Assembly: GCF_900497805.2 (NCBI RefSeq)
Contig: NW_020954585.1
Coordinates: 43,323,256-43,387,255, forward strand
DNA: 64,000 nucleotides
Direction of reading: 5' to 3'
DNA from: Vombatus ursinus
Lineage: Eukaryota > Chordata > Mammalia > Diprotodontia > Vombatidae
Part shown: in pieces, positions 1 to 12,214 of the stretch
How the letters are laid out: every line of letters begins with the position of its first letter
How positions within the stretch are numbered: the stretch's first letter is position 1
Notes under the pieces: model-generated
What the model saw: the letters and a program-made list of their open reading frames with translations, nothing else
Told to the model about the DNA's origin: nothing
Database searches by the model: none
Program-made: the position numbers and the translations under genes

Positions 1-50
1 ATTAATCTGGAAATAGTATGCTGGAATCACACTGGAAGGGATGTCAAATC

Positions 51-270
51 CTACCAAGGAGGCTGAAAATTGATTTTGCAATCAACACACCACTGGTGAC
101 CTTGAAGAAGGAGCAGTTTCTTTGAGTGGTAGGTATAGGAATCATATTTCTGGAAGTTGAGAATAGGTTGCAAAGTAGAGGCACTGAGTATAAAGTGCTC
201 ATGTGAGAAATTTGGCAGTGAAAGAATGAATAGAGGGTCTACCAGGGTAACATACAGGTCTTTTCCTATA
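51..270 (-). repeat. L2/CR1-like LINE relic, antisense (tentative)
   Basis: Phrases such as 'caccactggtgacctt' and 'gaagaaggagcagttt' match a common mammalian repeat family that I associate with antisense L2-type LINE sequence. No open frame survives. The family is uncertain. Confidence 0.35.
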
Positions 271-289
271 ATAAGTGACATATACATAG

Positions 290-475
290 TACTTGTTTGC
301 AAAGTATTTTGCATATATTATCTGATTTGATCTTCACAACAACCCTTGAAGAACTGAAGCTAAGAGTTTAAGTGACTTTGTTCCAACCTAGTCATTTTAC
401 AGACGAGAAAACTGAGGCTCAGGGAAATTAAGTGACTTGCCCGAGGTCAGACAGGACAGAGCTGGCATTCCAATT
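290..475 (-). repeat. MIR-type CORE-SINE, antisense
   Basis: The antisense MIR signature is readable: 'cttcacaacaaccct', then 'cattttacagacgagaaaac', 'tgaggctcag' and 'aagtgacttgcccgaggtc'. Confidence 0.7.
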
Positions 476-479
476 AAGG

Positions 480-1045
480 CCCTAAACTCTAAACCCCAAC
501 CTCCATCTATTAGGTTAGATAACCACTTTCAAAAATGAGAAAACCAGAGCATGTTCTTGAAGATAAGGGGCAGGAAAGCATCGAGTAGGGAAACTGAAGG
601 CCCTGGAGACAGCAAAGGTCCTGAGATGAGTTAGGTATACTCTGAAAGGCACAGGTGGAAGAATTATTAACCTTTAAAATGAGATAGCTCTGCAAATGAG
701 CCTGAAGAGCAAGGAAAAGAGGCAAGAAAAAAAGAGAAATTTTGCATTAGGTGTGTCATAAGAGATCTCATTCATGATGAGATATAATAAATTTTTTCTC
801 AACAAGGTAACACAGCAGATTGGGGGGGGTGGGAATGAAACCAAGGGAATGGAAGGTGGAGGTTTGTAACAGTAACTGTTGGATGTTTGTTTGGGAATGA
901 TAAAACAGACTAATAGGAAATCAATATGAATTTTTGGTGTCTCCCATGTGTTCCTTTATATTCTCACTTCCACTGCTGTCACCTGAGTTTATAATAGTCT
1001 CCAACTGCTGGCTTTATCTCCAGGGTTTCCAAGCTTAAATAAGCC
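480..1045. other. Intergenic, nothing recognised
   Basis: I see no conserved open frame, RNA gene or clear repeat here. There is a short G run near 823. The open frames are short, and their composition is ordinary A/T-rich intergenic sequence. Confidence 0.5.
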
Positions 1046-1049
1046 CGGC

Positions 1050-1215
1050 ACTATAGTGTGGTGATTGGGGGGGAAATGGACTAGGGAGTCAGGAGATGTA
1101 AATTCTCATTCCAGCCCTACTACTAGAGACTACTGTGACATTACCAAGTCATAGCTTCTCTGTTTCTTTTCCAAGGGCTGTTTCCTTCTGGCTCTGAAAT
1201 GTTTATCTATGATTC
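1050..1215 (+). repeat. MIR-type CORE-SINE
   Basis: A degraded sense MIR: 'tagtgtggtgattggg', then an 'agtcaggagatgtaaattct' B-box-like stretch, then 'tgacattaccaagtca', ending in 'tctatgattctatgg'. Confidence 0.55.
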
Positions 1216-1489
1216 TATGGAGAAATCTTTTAAAAAAACATAGGGGAGAAAGATTGGAAATGTTGGCGACAGAATGAGGTATTTGAGGGAGTAAGGTCTA
1301 GAGGGGAGTGGGAGGGGATAGGACGAAGAACAGAGCTGGGGTATTTCTTCCCTGATACTAAGGGGAAACAATGAGGAGGAGGAGGAGTAAACAAATTCTC
1401 ACCCTAAAGACTGTCAGTAAATGGGAAATGGGGTCGTATCCACAGAAGATATCTAGTCACTGACTTCATGAACATTGAGAGGATGGGGA

Positions 1490-2260
1490 GAACGACTCCA
1501 GGCTTGTGAGATTAATCGATATTTGGCTAAGGCCAGGACCGAGTGACTGCGGGCGCGAGGAGGCGGGTGAGCGCGCGGCCGCAGCGAGCCGGGGCGGAGA
1601 AAACGGACTCGGGGTCAGCTCGGCCCGCGGCCGGCTAGCCCGCCCTGTCCAGCCCCTCGGGCCCACCCATCTCGGTCTCGGTCTGCGGATCTCCCTCGGG
1701 GTGAAGGCAGGAGGACGCAGCGGAACGCAGAGCTACCAGGGAAAGTCGGCGAAGCTCAACCACCATCGCGTCTTCTGCAGGTATCTTCCGCTTCTGCCGG
1801 AAACCACTGGCATCCGGCGGCTCCCCAGCGTCCCAGCTCCCGGCGAGGGCGGTGTGGTGGCGACGTCACTTCCGGTGCCGCTTGGCCGCTTCTTTGAAAA
1901 GCTGGGTTTGCTTCTCATTGGCTCGAAACGGGATCCAGCCCCGGGATCTCGGGCCCTTTCCTAACATTTCCAACCTGAAAACCAACTCTTCTCGCAGGGA
2001 TGGAATAAGAGAAACATGGGAATTAGAGAGCTCGCCTGGTGGAGGACCGAGAGCACAGATTCATGCCGCACTTCCCCTTCGGTACCCCCACAGCAGCCAG
2101 CCCTGGGAGCGGTTTGCAGTTGTCAGTTTCCCCATTTAACACCGGAGGAAACCGAATATTGTGGAGACCCCCAGTTTCCAACGGCGGCAGCGCTGGGGCT
2201 GAAATCCGAAGTTGAACAGAGGCGCGGGCTCTCTCCACCACACCTGCCTCGTGGCATGCA
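1490..2260. promoter_or_regulatory. Orphan CpG island, probable promoter
   Basis: About 750 bp is strongly GC-rich and CpG-dense, in contrast to the A/T-rich flanks. It carries a CRE-like core (gacgtcac, about 1862-1869) overlapping an ETS-type site (acttccggt, about 1868-1876) and an inverted CCAAT (attgg, about 1917). Several open frames cross it on both strands, but none resembles a known protein, so I treat them as composition artefacts. The KRAB-ZNF relic beginning near 3455 lies downstream on the + strand, so this may be the surviving promoter of that dead gene. It could also drive a non-coding RNA or a gene to the left of the window. Confidence 0.65.
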
Positions 2261-2264
2261 GAGC

Positions 2265-3060
2265 CGTACGCTTTCACATCTAGCCTGAGATCAAAGAAAG
2301 TCACTTAAAATCTCCGAGCTTCAGACGACCCCTAAGACTATCTTCTAATCAGAGGTGCTTTTTTAAGTGGAAGAAGGTACTGCTCTTGAGAAGTAAAATC
2401 CGAGATCCTTAATGTAAGTTCCTGAGACCCTCTGCGATTTAGGATAGACTGGCTTGCACCTGGTCCTTTTTTATTTAAACCAAGCATGGGGTTAGAATGT
2501 TCCATGAATTGGTTCCTTATAAAGGATCATAGTCAGGTGTTTTTATTTTCTACCTTTCTTAAAACCCGTATGAACTCCAGAACTTCACATTGCACATGAC
2601 CTGCAGGTTTTTAAAGGACTCGTGGCGTCCCTCCCTCCCCTTGCTGTTCCCGGTGGAGCTGCTTAGGTACCCTGGATTTCAACTCTCCTCCCTACCCCTG
2701 AGGCAAGCTCGGAAGGGTTTCCCTGCTTGATATGCATTTGACTCCTAGAGATGCCAGAATGTCCAGATACTGTATTGTCAGCTAGCTTTTGATTCCTCGG
2801 TGTATTTGAGGCCGAGGTGCCTAAAGGCTTGGTCCTCTATTCATACATGTGAGTGTTTACGTGCAGAGAGGTCAGAAGTTCATATACCTATTTAGACATG
2901 CCATTATTTTCTGACTCCTCTCTCCATTAGTCCGTAAACTCATCCTACCAGGACTTTTCAAGTTACATGCTTTAAAAAGAATTTCATAACCTTTTAAGTA
3001 CTAAGATGAAAAAGTGATCATAAGAGGGAATTGGGCAAATAAGATGGTACTGCTATTATT
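2265..3060. other. Intergenic, no gene seen
   Basis: Unique-looking sequence following the CpG island. No KRAB, finger or other domain is readable. It could be the first intron of the relic gene downstream. Confidence 0.45.
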
Positions 3061-3063
3061 ACT

Positions 3064-3120
3064 TTGTGTGTGTATATATATGTACATATATGTACATATA
3101 TGTATATATGTATATATATA
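3064..3120. repeat. (TA)/(TGTA) microsatellite
   Basis: Alternating gt/ta then 'tatatgtaca' units run without interruption for about 55 bp. Confidence 0.85.
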
Positions 3121-3454
3121 ACATAAATCAAATGTAAATAGTTTGAAGACAGTTTTTTTTATTCCATGTTATTTCGTTTAGATTGTTTATAATAAACAAA
3201 TGTTAAATAAAAGCAGACAGTTTCACACTTTCATTTTAGGGTTGTTAGCTTCCCTTTCATTAGGCTAATAATCTCATTAGGGTTATTAACCCTGAGGTGG
3301 TCTCAGAGTTACCCTCTGACTTCTTCCAGTTCCTGATGCCTAATAGGAGAAACCATCTAATCAGGTGGAAAGCAGCTCCCCCAATTAAAGAAGGTCTGCT
3401 TTCTCTTTCTAGCTAGGAGTGAGAATGGGTGAGGGATGGGAACCAGATTTTATA

Positions 3455-4605
3455 CTAGTTGTGAGGACATGGAGATCCCCTTTGATCACTTGGGGTTGAA
3501 AGAGTCCTAGTTGATTCCAGAGGCTTCATATCCAACTATTATTGATTCTTCCTGTGGGAAGACTGGCTGTCCCATCACCAAAGCAAGAAAATACATCATG
3601 GCTAGAACAGGATCTGAGTTATGGATTCTCCCTATCTGCCAGCAGGTATCAGAATCCAGAACAAGGAAGAGGATATAAAGATGGAAAAGTCATAGTTTGA
3701 CTCTGGGAGACTAGACAGATCCTGAGATCAAGGGTGTTGACCTGACATGAGTCAAGGGCTTGGATCAGCCTTTATCTGAGGAAAACTGGCAAGACCTTCC
3801 CTAATCCAAATCAGATTAAGGGTCAGGGAACTCATAAGTCTTTGGCCCCTACCCCTACCCCTGCCTCTGACTGTGGATGCTCTTTCACTAACTCCTTCAA
3901 TTTGATTTCACACCAAGTGCACACTGGGAGCACCCCTATGCCTGTTTGTAGTGTGGAGCTTGGTTCAGAATTGTCATCACGTCTCCCTGCATCTGCTCAC
4001 CCACAATAACCCAAAGACCTACTTTTGTTCCCAGTGTGGAAAGCGTTTTAGCCAAAAGTGGGCTGTAAAAAATCCACTGGTGTGGATTTACCAACCTGGT
4101 GTTTCAGAACAGAGGAGTTGATCAGCTAGAGTAAGAACTGATTACCCAGAATGACCTGAATTTCTCCCCCTCACCCCCACTCCCCACCCCATGGGCTTTC
4201 AACACTACCCAGAGATCTTCCAAGAATGGAAGTGACTTCATTGGTATGGGGAGAAGGATGATTGATGTTGAAGATCAAAGGATGGTCAAGAGCCAGGGTG
4301 CAAAGAAGACAAAAAACCCATCTTACTAACTCCTTCAAGGGCAAGAAGCCTAAAGAGAGTTGAGCAACAAATAAAATTGTACTTAGCTCCCTGTGAGCCT
4401 AGTGGATGAGGAGCAGTACAGAGGTAATCCAGTCGATCCTTTCCTGTCTCTAAATCAGTCATACTCACTTTTGTGTCCTCTGGCTTTTTGCTAAATACTA
4501 TGGCCTTGGGTTGCCCCCTGGAGCCTCTTCCCCTAATTCCAGTTTCCTCTGTTCCCCTGACCTGGCTCCATACTCTCTTCCTTATAGTGTGTGACAGTAA
4601 AGGCT
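3455..4605 (+). pseudogene. Decayed KRAB-C2H2 zinc-finger gene, ZNF764-like paralogue
   Basis: Three parts of a KRAB zinc-finger gene remain in the right order. At 3460-3503 the DNA aligns with the end of a KRAB-A box (compare [12 protein letters not shown] in ZNF764). At about 3575-3650 one frame reads PKQENTSWLEQDLSYG, a KRAB-B box. At 4019-4110 a frame reads KTYFCSQCGKRFSQKWAV, matching the last ZNF764 finger, but the zinc-binding histidines are lost. Near 4193 comes [13 protein letters not shown] and a stop, almost the exact C-terminus of ZNF764. The 3' UTR also aligns with that of ZNF764, including a matching AGTAAA signal at 4596-4601. Most fingers are missing and the frame is broken in several places. 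It is a duplicate of ZNF764 or a close cluster relative, not a processed copy, since the KRAB boxes and finger block are separated as in the spliced gene. Confidence 0.75.
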
Positions 4606-4929
4606 CTTCTAAAAAATGAAATCAGAGAATCCCTAGGTTGACATGAGAAACTAGATGAATTCAGTTCATTCAATTCCACAAGATTAACTGGGTAAAAGGA
4701 AAGCCTTGGTCACTAGGTGATAAAACAACATGAATGCCAAGCACACACCTTGAGCCTTTCCCTTTGTTCCCCCAAGAGTTTATAAAGGTTCTCGGAGGAG
4801 TTGGGGCAGAGAAAATCTGAATGATTATGTGACCAAGGAAGGAGTTGGCCCTGAAGGAACTGACCACCAAACTAGAGATCAAATTTCCAGGGATAGGTTA
4901 TACTGTCTAAAGTCTCTGAACCCTTTGAA

Positions 4930-5190
4930 CCCAACCTGTCATTCATTCAAGAAACATTTTACCACCATCTACAATGTATAATCAATCATTCAACTAATAT
5001 TAAGCACCTGCTTACTAGGTACCAGGTACCTGGTCCATGAGGCACAAGACTGTGTTAAATGCTACACAGATACAGTTCCTGCCTCTACAGAAATTATAGT
5101 CCAACTTACAGGGAAGATAAGACAAGTAATGCTATGAAAGTGAGGCAAGAGAGGATATGACTCCTCAGCAGGAAGATCAGAGAAGGCTTT
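4930..5190 (+). repeat. Ancient LINE-type mammalian repeat (L2-like)
   Basis: It starts with 'cattcattcaagaaacattt' and carries the phrases 'aagcacctgcttactaggta' and 'cagttcctgcctctacag', typical of old L2-class fragments. Confidence 0.5.
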
Positions 5191-5199
5191 ATGTAGGAA

Positions 5200-5345
5200 A
5201 TAATGGAATGATGTGCAGTTAGGAAACCTGGGTTCAAGTCCTGCTTATACCATTTACTAGCAGTTGGGATCTGAGTCATCTCTTAACTCTTTTAAGCCTT
5301 TTTCTTCAACTGTAAAATGAGGAAGTTATACCAGATTGTTTCTGG
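5200..5345 (+). repeat. MIR-type CORE-SINE
   Basis: 'ggaaacctgggttcaagtcc' (B box) is followed by 'tttactagcagttgggatct' and 'caactgtaaaatgagga', the usual MIR order. Confidence 0.65.
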
Positions 5346-5589
5346 AGTCTCTTTAGCCAGACATAATGCCTGGCTAAAACTCTGAGGTAGGTACTTTGAA
5401 GTTGAGGCCCAAAGGCTCTATAGGAAGCCGCTATTGGTATTGGTTGATACCAGTACTGATGTATTGGCATTCTAGGTATTAGTAACAATGTGTTCCAAGG
5501 CACTGAAGTCAATAATGATCTGGCTAATTTGGAGGGCGAAGAGTAGAGTTATAGGTAAGAAGAGTCTAGTGGAAGGAGTCCAAAGCTTA

Positions 5590-5960
5590 AAGGAGGGGGG
5601 CGGGGCAGGGCAGGTACCTTCATTCAACGACCGCAGCATGTCCTAGGAACTAGAAATACAAAGACAAAAAAAAAAAAAAAGGAACAGTGCCTACCCATGA
5701 GTTTACATTCAATTTGGGAAAAATAATGTGTACATAGAAAATTAAATATGAAATATTTATGTGTACAGAAAACAATTTCTATGGGAAGGTACTAACAGCT
5801 GAGAAATCAGGAGAGACTTCATGAAGGAAGCAACAACAACTGAACCTTGAAAGGAGCCAGGGATTTCATGTGTCAGAGGTAAGGGACTCTATGAATACAA
5901 TTACAAAATACTCTTCACACAAATACAGATCTAAACCACTGGAGAAATATTCATTGCTCA
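5590..5960 (+). repeat. L2-like LINE fragment with internal A run
   Basis: 'aggaactagaaatacaaaga', a 15-base A run, then 'ggaacagtgcctacccatga' and 'gtttacattcaatttggga' resemble the same old LINE class as the copy at 4930. Confidence 0.4.
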
Positions 5961-5964
5961 TTGG

Positions 5965-7645
5965 TAGCCAATATAATAAAAATGACAATTATATCTAATA
6001 AATAATTCTACATGACAATTCTACCTAAATTAATTTACTTATGTAGTTCCATACCAAACTTCCAAATAATTATTTCATAGAATTAGAAAAAATAGTAACA
6101 AAATGTATCTGGAAGAATAAAAGATAAAAAATATCGAGAAAATCATTGAAAAAAAAGGTGAAGGAAGGTGGCCTAGCAATATCAGATTTGGAACTATATT
6201 ACAAAGCAGTAATTATCAAAACAATCTGGTACTGGCAAAGAAATAGAGTGGTGGATCAGTGGAATAGATTCAGTACACAATATACAGTAGTAAATGATGT
6301 AATCTAGGGTTTAATAAACCCAAAGATCCAAGCTTTGTGCGAAAGAACTCACCATTTGACAAAAATTGCTGGGAAAACTAGAAAGCAATTTGGCAGGAAC
6401 TAGGAATAGATCCACATCTCACACTGTATACCAAAATAAGGTCAAAATGGATAAAATGATTTAGACATAAAGGATGTTATCATAAATAAATTAGGAGATC
6501 AGGAAAAAATGTACCTGTCAGATCTATGGATAAGGGAAGTTTATAACCAAACAAGAGATAGAGGGGATCACAAGAAGTAAAATCAACAACTTTGATTACA
6601 TGAAATTAAAAACTTTTTGCACAAACAGAACCAATGCAGCTAAAATTAGAAGGAAAGCCAGAAACTAGGGGGGAAAATTTACATCAAGTGTCTTTGATAA
6701 AGGCCTTATTTCTCAAATATATAGGGAACTGAACTGAACCAAATTTATGAAAGTATCCTCAGCTGGCAAACAATCCAAGGATCCGAACAGGCAGTTTTCA
6801 GAAGAAAACAAAGCTATCAATAGTCACATGAAAAATCACTATTGATTAAAGAAATGCAAATTAAAACAACAGTGAGATACCACCTCATATCTGTCAGATT
6901 GGCTAACATGACATAAAAGGTAAATAGCATGCTGGAGAGAATGTGGAAAAATTGGGACATTCATGCACTGTTGGTAGAGTTGGGAACTGGTCCAACCATT
7001 CTGGAGAACAATTTGGAACTACGCCTAAGTGGCTATAAAATTATGTATCCCCTTTGACCCAGAAATACCACTACTAGGTTTGTATCCCAGAGAAATCAAA
7101 GAATAGGGGAAAAGACCTATTTGTTCAAAAATATAGCAGCTCTTTTTGTGGTGGCAAAGAATTGGAAATTGAGGAGATGCTCATCAATTAGGGAATGGCT
7201 GAACAAATTGTGGTATGTGATTGTGATGGAATACTATTGTGCTATAAGAAATGACAAGCAGGATGCTTTCAGAAAAACCTGGCAAGACATATAGGAACTG
7301 ATGCAGAGTAGAGTAGAACCAGGAGAACACTGTATACAGTAAGAGCAATACTGTAAGGACTTAGCTGTTCTGATCAAAACAGTGATCCAAGACAGTTCCA
7401 AAGGACTCATAATGAAAAATGCTATCCACCTTCAGAGAGCAAATTGAAGCATAATTTTTTAACTTTATTTTTCTTGGGGTTTTTTTTTGGGGGGGGTTGC
7501 AACATGGCTAATAGAGAATTGTGTTTTGCATGACTTCACATGTATAATTGATATACTGCTTGCTTTTTCAATGAGTGAGTGAGGGGCAGAAAGGAGGCAG
7601 AGAGTTTAGAACTCAAAAAAAATTTTTTTGAACTCAAAAAATTTT
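5965..7645 (+). mobile_element. L1 LINE, 5'-truncated: ORF2 C-terminus and 3' UTR
   Basis: Translated fragments match the C-terminal part of L1 ORF2: ELEKIVTKCIWKNKR near 6080, then SDLELYYKAVIIKTIWYWQR near 6185. Further on comes the typical L1 3' region (AKNWKLRRCSSIREWLNKLW near 7157). Many stops and frame changes interrupt the frame, so the copy is dead. It ends in an A-rich stretch near 7610-7645. Two more copies of the same 3' region occur at 13790 and 52458. The 5' end is approximate. Confidence 0.8.
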
Positions 7646-7649
7646 AATG

Positions 7650-8330
7650 GTGTAACAGTAAGGTGTTATGGGCTGCGAAACACTTAAAATTTGTTTCACA
7701 GGTTCAGATCTGTACCCACAAGGACACATTCACACTTTTCCTAGCTTATAGATGATTTCATAATGATAATAATCATAAACATCCATGCACATAAATGTGA
7801 TTACATATAATTATACAATCTTAGAAGCAAAGACTATTAGCAGGATAGAGAGATAAAGAAGAAGAAATATATCACCAATCCAGGGAAGCACCAACTCCTG
7901 AACATCTGGCTGGGGGAATCTTGTATCACAGCTGTCAGGGTCTTGGTTGGGAAAGTCCCTACGGCAGAGCGTCCTCTCCGAGGGAGACTCCCAAAGTCAC
8001 TTTCCCAAAAAAGACCCTTTTTATCATTCTTACACAAAGAAGGCAGGGAGCCAGGGAATAAGTGATTAATCCTAAGGACCTGAGAGTTTTGGCCAAAATT
8101 CTCCGACCTCCAGAACAATTTTGTTATGTCAAAAATGTCTCGGGTCAATGCCCAGGAACTGGCCAAGTCCCTGGATGTTTACCTCAAGACCTGTTTTTAA
8201 GGAATAGTTCCCCAAGGTGGGTCGGGGTTGAAACAAATCCCAGAACAATATGTTAGGGAAGTTCCTTGTCCCTTGGCTTGGGCTGTGGGTAGGGAAGATC
8301 TTATACATTAACCCTTCAAATGGATATTTA
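7650..8330. other. Unclassified non-coding stretch
   Basis: I recognise no gene or repeat family. A minus-strand frame of about 109 codons (7837-8166) and a + frame (8062-8256) overlap each other and show no domain. The mixed composition, different from the flanking L1, makes an old retroelement remnant possible, but I found no paired terminal repeats. Confidence 0.35.
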
Positions 8331-8479
8331 AAAATTTAATGTAACTGGGAAATAGTTTATGAAATAACTAAAATATAATTCAGTGGTGATTTAAAAAAAC
8401 AAGTCTTGAAGCCATTACACTGGACAATTTTCTTGTTGGCAAGAAGATGAATCACAGAAACCTTACCAGCCTCAGCATC

Positions 8480-8560
8480 CCAGAGTGGTCTTACAAAAAG
8501 TACATAGTAGGCATTTAATAAATGTTTATTATATCATACCAATTCAATTCAAAAGACACT
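8480..8560 (+). repeat. L2-type LINE tail
   Basis: 'gtacatagtaggcatttaat' followed by 'aaatgtttatt' is the end of an L2-type 3' region. Confidence 0.55.
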
Positions 8561-9059
8561 TATTAACTACCCACAGTGCCTCACAGTACAGGCATCGGGG
8601 GAGTTTCAAAGATCAAGAAAATAGCCACTGAATAAACATATGAATGAAAAAGCATGTATAAAGCAATGGGAAGGTAGACAGAAGTAGGCTGCAAATGCTA
8701 AGAAGGGGCAGTAGGGGCTTTGATAGCAAATCAAAATCTTGATATCAGAGAGAAATATCTCCAATTTTGTGGTTTTATATTGTTCTTGTGAAAAACAGAA
8801 ATCAGTCCCAACATGGCCAGGCAAAGCTGAGAAATCGAATGTATTTTAACTACCTACCATGTGCTAAGCAGGGAACCAGTAATTTGGAAGACTGGGAGTC
8901 CTAGATCTGAGCAGCCACTTTGGCACACAGAGCCTGACAGATGGCAACGCAGTTGGCACAGTGTTGCCACCTCTGTGGTTTCATATCCATTCTGAAATTT
9001 TTTTTCCTCTTTTAGTTATATTGAACAACTCCCACGTATAAGGCCTTGTGGGTAGTCAC

Positions 9060-10440
9060 TGAGAGGATAAGAAGAATAAAACACAGTCCCTGCTTTCAAA
9101 GAGTTCATCATTTATTAGCAAAAAATGAGACATAGAAACGTAGTAATGTTTTAAAAAAGATTTCTTCATGAAAATTATAGAAAGAGGTATGGCTGTCTAG
9201 AGAAGCCCCTTCAGATGAGGAGGGATCAAATAGAAATGATATCTGCCCGAGGCCTCGAAGGATGGGTAGTATTTCGGAGGAGAAAGATGCAAAGGGAGTG
9301 ACTGAAATGTGCAGATGTGTGGAGACAAACTGGAGCAAAGTATATATGAAAAATGGATGGCAGTCCGGATTTGGCTGCTAGAGCATAGATTTATGTGTGA
9401 AGAAGAGTGGGGGGACAAAGTTGAAAAAGTAGATTATGGCCAGATTTTAGAAAGTACTAGATGCCATGCTAGAGAATTTGGATTTTACTCCTTAAGTGAT
9501 GAGAAATCAGTGAAGGTTTTTGAGCAAAAGAACTGCCATATCAGAGTAGTGCTATATATAACCCTAATGTGGGAATGGGGTGTTTGATGGAGGAGTAAAG
9601 ATTGATGGCAGAGAAGCCAGTCAGGAGGCTACTGCAGTGGTCCAGTGAGGGGTGATTAGGGCCTTCACTATGGGAGTTGCAATCAAAACAGAGAGAAGGG
9701 GACAGATTGAAAATACAATGAAAAGGAAGAAGTGACTGGATTCGTCAACGATTGGATAGGTAGAGCTGGCATAAGGAAGGGAGAAGAGTAAAGGATGACC
9801 AGGGATGTTAAGTCTTGGTGACTAGGAGAATGGTGATGCCTGTAACAGAAATAGGGAAATTAGTGAGAAAAGTTTGGGGGTGAGTTTTAAACATGATGGG
9901 TCTGTGGTGCCATACAAGATATCTTAGCTGGGGTTTGCTGATTAATTGCAAATACAGAACTGGAGTTTTAGAGGCTGAAGATAATAGATTTGACAGTCAT
10001 GCTCATAGAGGTCACAGTTGAAGTTGGAACAGGTAGTGTCTACAGAAAGGAAAGAACCAAGAACAAAATCTTGGGGAACATTTATAGTTTGGGGGCTGGC
10101 AAAGGAAGAAAAGTCAGTGAAAAGGATAGAGGATTGGTTTCTATTCAGTCACAGAAACCAAAGGGAAAGAGCATTTCAGGAAGAAAGGGGATGGTTAAGA
10201 GTTTTACATGTTACACAGAGTTAAAGAATGAGGACTAAGAAAAGAACATTGGATTTAATGATTAGGAGGATGCTGTTGACTTTTGAGACAGTGGTATCAA
10301 GGAGGTAGTAGAGATAAAAGCTATGATGCAATGGGACAGTGAGGAAACCAAATCTGGTCAAAGTGCAAAATTCAGAGATGGGAAGTACTGGTGAGGTTGC
10401 AAAAGTAGATCGCAGGCCTTAGGAAGTGAGAGGCCAGAAA
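9060..10440 (-). repeat. L2-type LINE relic, antisense
   Basis: On the minus strand the block from about 9840 back to 9610 corresponds to the part of L2 reverse transcriptase recognisable in mammalian genomes by 'ctactgcagtagcctcctgac'-like text near 9630. The region is long, continuous and riddled with stops in every frame. The + strand frames here, the longest 92 codons, show no domain. Borders and unity of the element are uncertain. Confidence 0.45.
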
Positions 10441-10689
10441 CTTTAATGACCACCTAGTCTAATCCATCCCCCAAAATTGTAAGCTTCTTGAGGATGGTTC
10501 ATGTTCCCCTTTGCATCCTTAGTATTTAACTCTGCAATTCACACATAGTAAGTCAACTTAGTGAATATTGAATTTGTTGCTGAATGTGGTGACTTCCACA
10601 GAGAGGTAAGGTCACAGCCTGCCAAGTGGGAGAGCTGGACTAAGAACCCAGGTCTATAGACTCCAGAGGCGTAGTAATGAAGGCGACTC

Positions 10690-11458
10690 TTTCTCCTTCT
10701 CATCTCTTCCTATGCTACATTCTTTTCTATCTCTAAGACTTCCCTATCTTGAAATCCCTAAAAATCCCTCTTCTCTTCCTTTACCCCAGTCTCTTGATGA
10801 AGGGGTGACTCTTCTCATCAAGGCCAACCTCTCTTCTTGTGCCTTTGGTCTCATCTCTTTCAGTCTTCCACAGCAGGCTGCCACCACAATTGTCACTCCC
10901 CTCCATCTACTGACTCCTTCCATACAGCCTCCCAATATGCTCATCTCTTCCATCATCAAAATGCCTTCCCTTGACCTTATTATCTCATACGATCATGGAT
11001 TTATACTTGGATTGGCCCTTAGAGGCCAGCTAGTCCAACCACCTCGGTTTACAGAAAAAGAAGCTATGATCCAGAGATAAAGTAACAGGTTAGCAAGTAA
11101 CAGAGCAAAATTCAAAGCCAGGTACTCTGACTACAGATTCAGCCCCCTTTCCACTGTACCTTGATGCCTTGTCTTTCTCAGCCCGATTCTCAGATAAAGC
11201 TATCTATTATTTATATGTAGCCTCAACTTTCTTGTTCAAGTCTCAATCTCTTGCAGTCTGGTTTCTTACATCATTACTCAGATGTTTTCTCTGAGGTTAC
11301 CCATTATCCCTTAAATGCCAGATTCAACGACCCTCTCTCAATTCTCATCCTTCTTGACTTCTCTACAGCATTTGACATTAATGACCACTCCTTTCTACAA
11401 TACTCTGTCTTCCTGAGTTTTCATGACACTTATCTATCGGTTCTCTTACTATACAGAT

Positions 11459-11511
<53 letters not shown>

Positions 11512-12210
11512 TCAGATCTATATTTCCTTGTCTTTTTCTTGAACTCTATGGTCTCACATCACTAACTGCCTACTGGGACATTTACAGCTCTAATTTCATA
11601 TGTATACCAAAGTTAATATATATTTAAAAAGAATTCATTATCATCCCTTTTCAAGCCCTCCCATCTTCCTAATTTCTGTCTTTCTGTTAAGAGCATCAGC
11701 ATGCTTCCAGTTACACTGGTTCATAACTATGGAATCATTCTAAATTCTTCCCTCTCACACCCCAGAACGAGTCCACTGCCATACTGGATTGATTCTGTCT
11801 CTAAATAATCTCTCACATCATTCCACTCTCTTCACTCACACAGCTACAACCTTAGTTGTCAGATTCTATGGATTCTTATTTGGCAGTCTCTCAAATCTGT
11901 CCTTTCTCTTCAGTTTTCACGGTCACCACGCTAGATTTAGTTGTTTTTTTTTTAATCAGTCACCATACTACTGAAATTAATTCATAACACAATTATTTCT
12001 CTTACTCCAACTCATTTTGCATACAAGCAATAGATTAATCATCCTAATATCACTTTGTTCAGACCAATACCCTTCTTAAACAAAGTTCCAACTCAGCCCT
12101 GCCTGGTACTGACTCTTCACCATCTGTAACCTAATTTTCCAGCCTCAGGTTATTTTCTCTCTCCAATGTACCCTATATTCCAGACAAATTAGTCTGGTTC
12201 TGTCCCAAGA
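10690..12210 (+). mobile_element. L2 LINE relic with reverse-transcriptase motif
   Basis: A frame near 11338 reads ILILLDFSTAFDINDHSF, the conserved L2/CR1 reverse-transcriptase stretch (compare LLDLSAAFDTVDH). L2-like pyrimidine-rich text continues on both sides. A MIR-like fragment (about 10985-11160) and a CA microsatellite (11461-11508) interrupt it. No long frame survives. Confidence 0.65.
11461..11508. repeat. (AC)n microsatellite
   Basis: About 24 uninterrupted CA units inside the L2 relic. Confidence 0.95.
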
Positions 12211-12214
12211 AGCC

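Noticed and set aside
1506-1964. A 152-codon frame in the first CpG island
   Set aside because: Gly/Arg/Pro-rich, crosses probable promoter motifs, no homology recognised.
7650-8330. A solo LTR of an endogenous retrovirus
   Set aside because: I could not find matching TG...CA ends, a target duplication or a second copy; left as unclassified.
11251-11565. A 104-codon frame with a LLDFSTAFD motif as a possible gene
   Set aside because: The motif is L2 reverse transcriptase, and the rest runs into a CA repeat.
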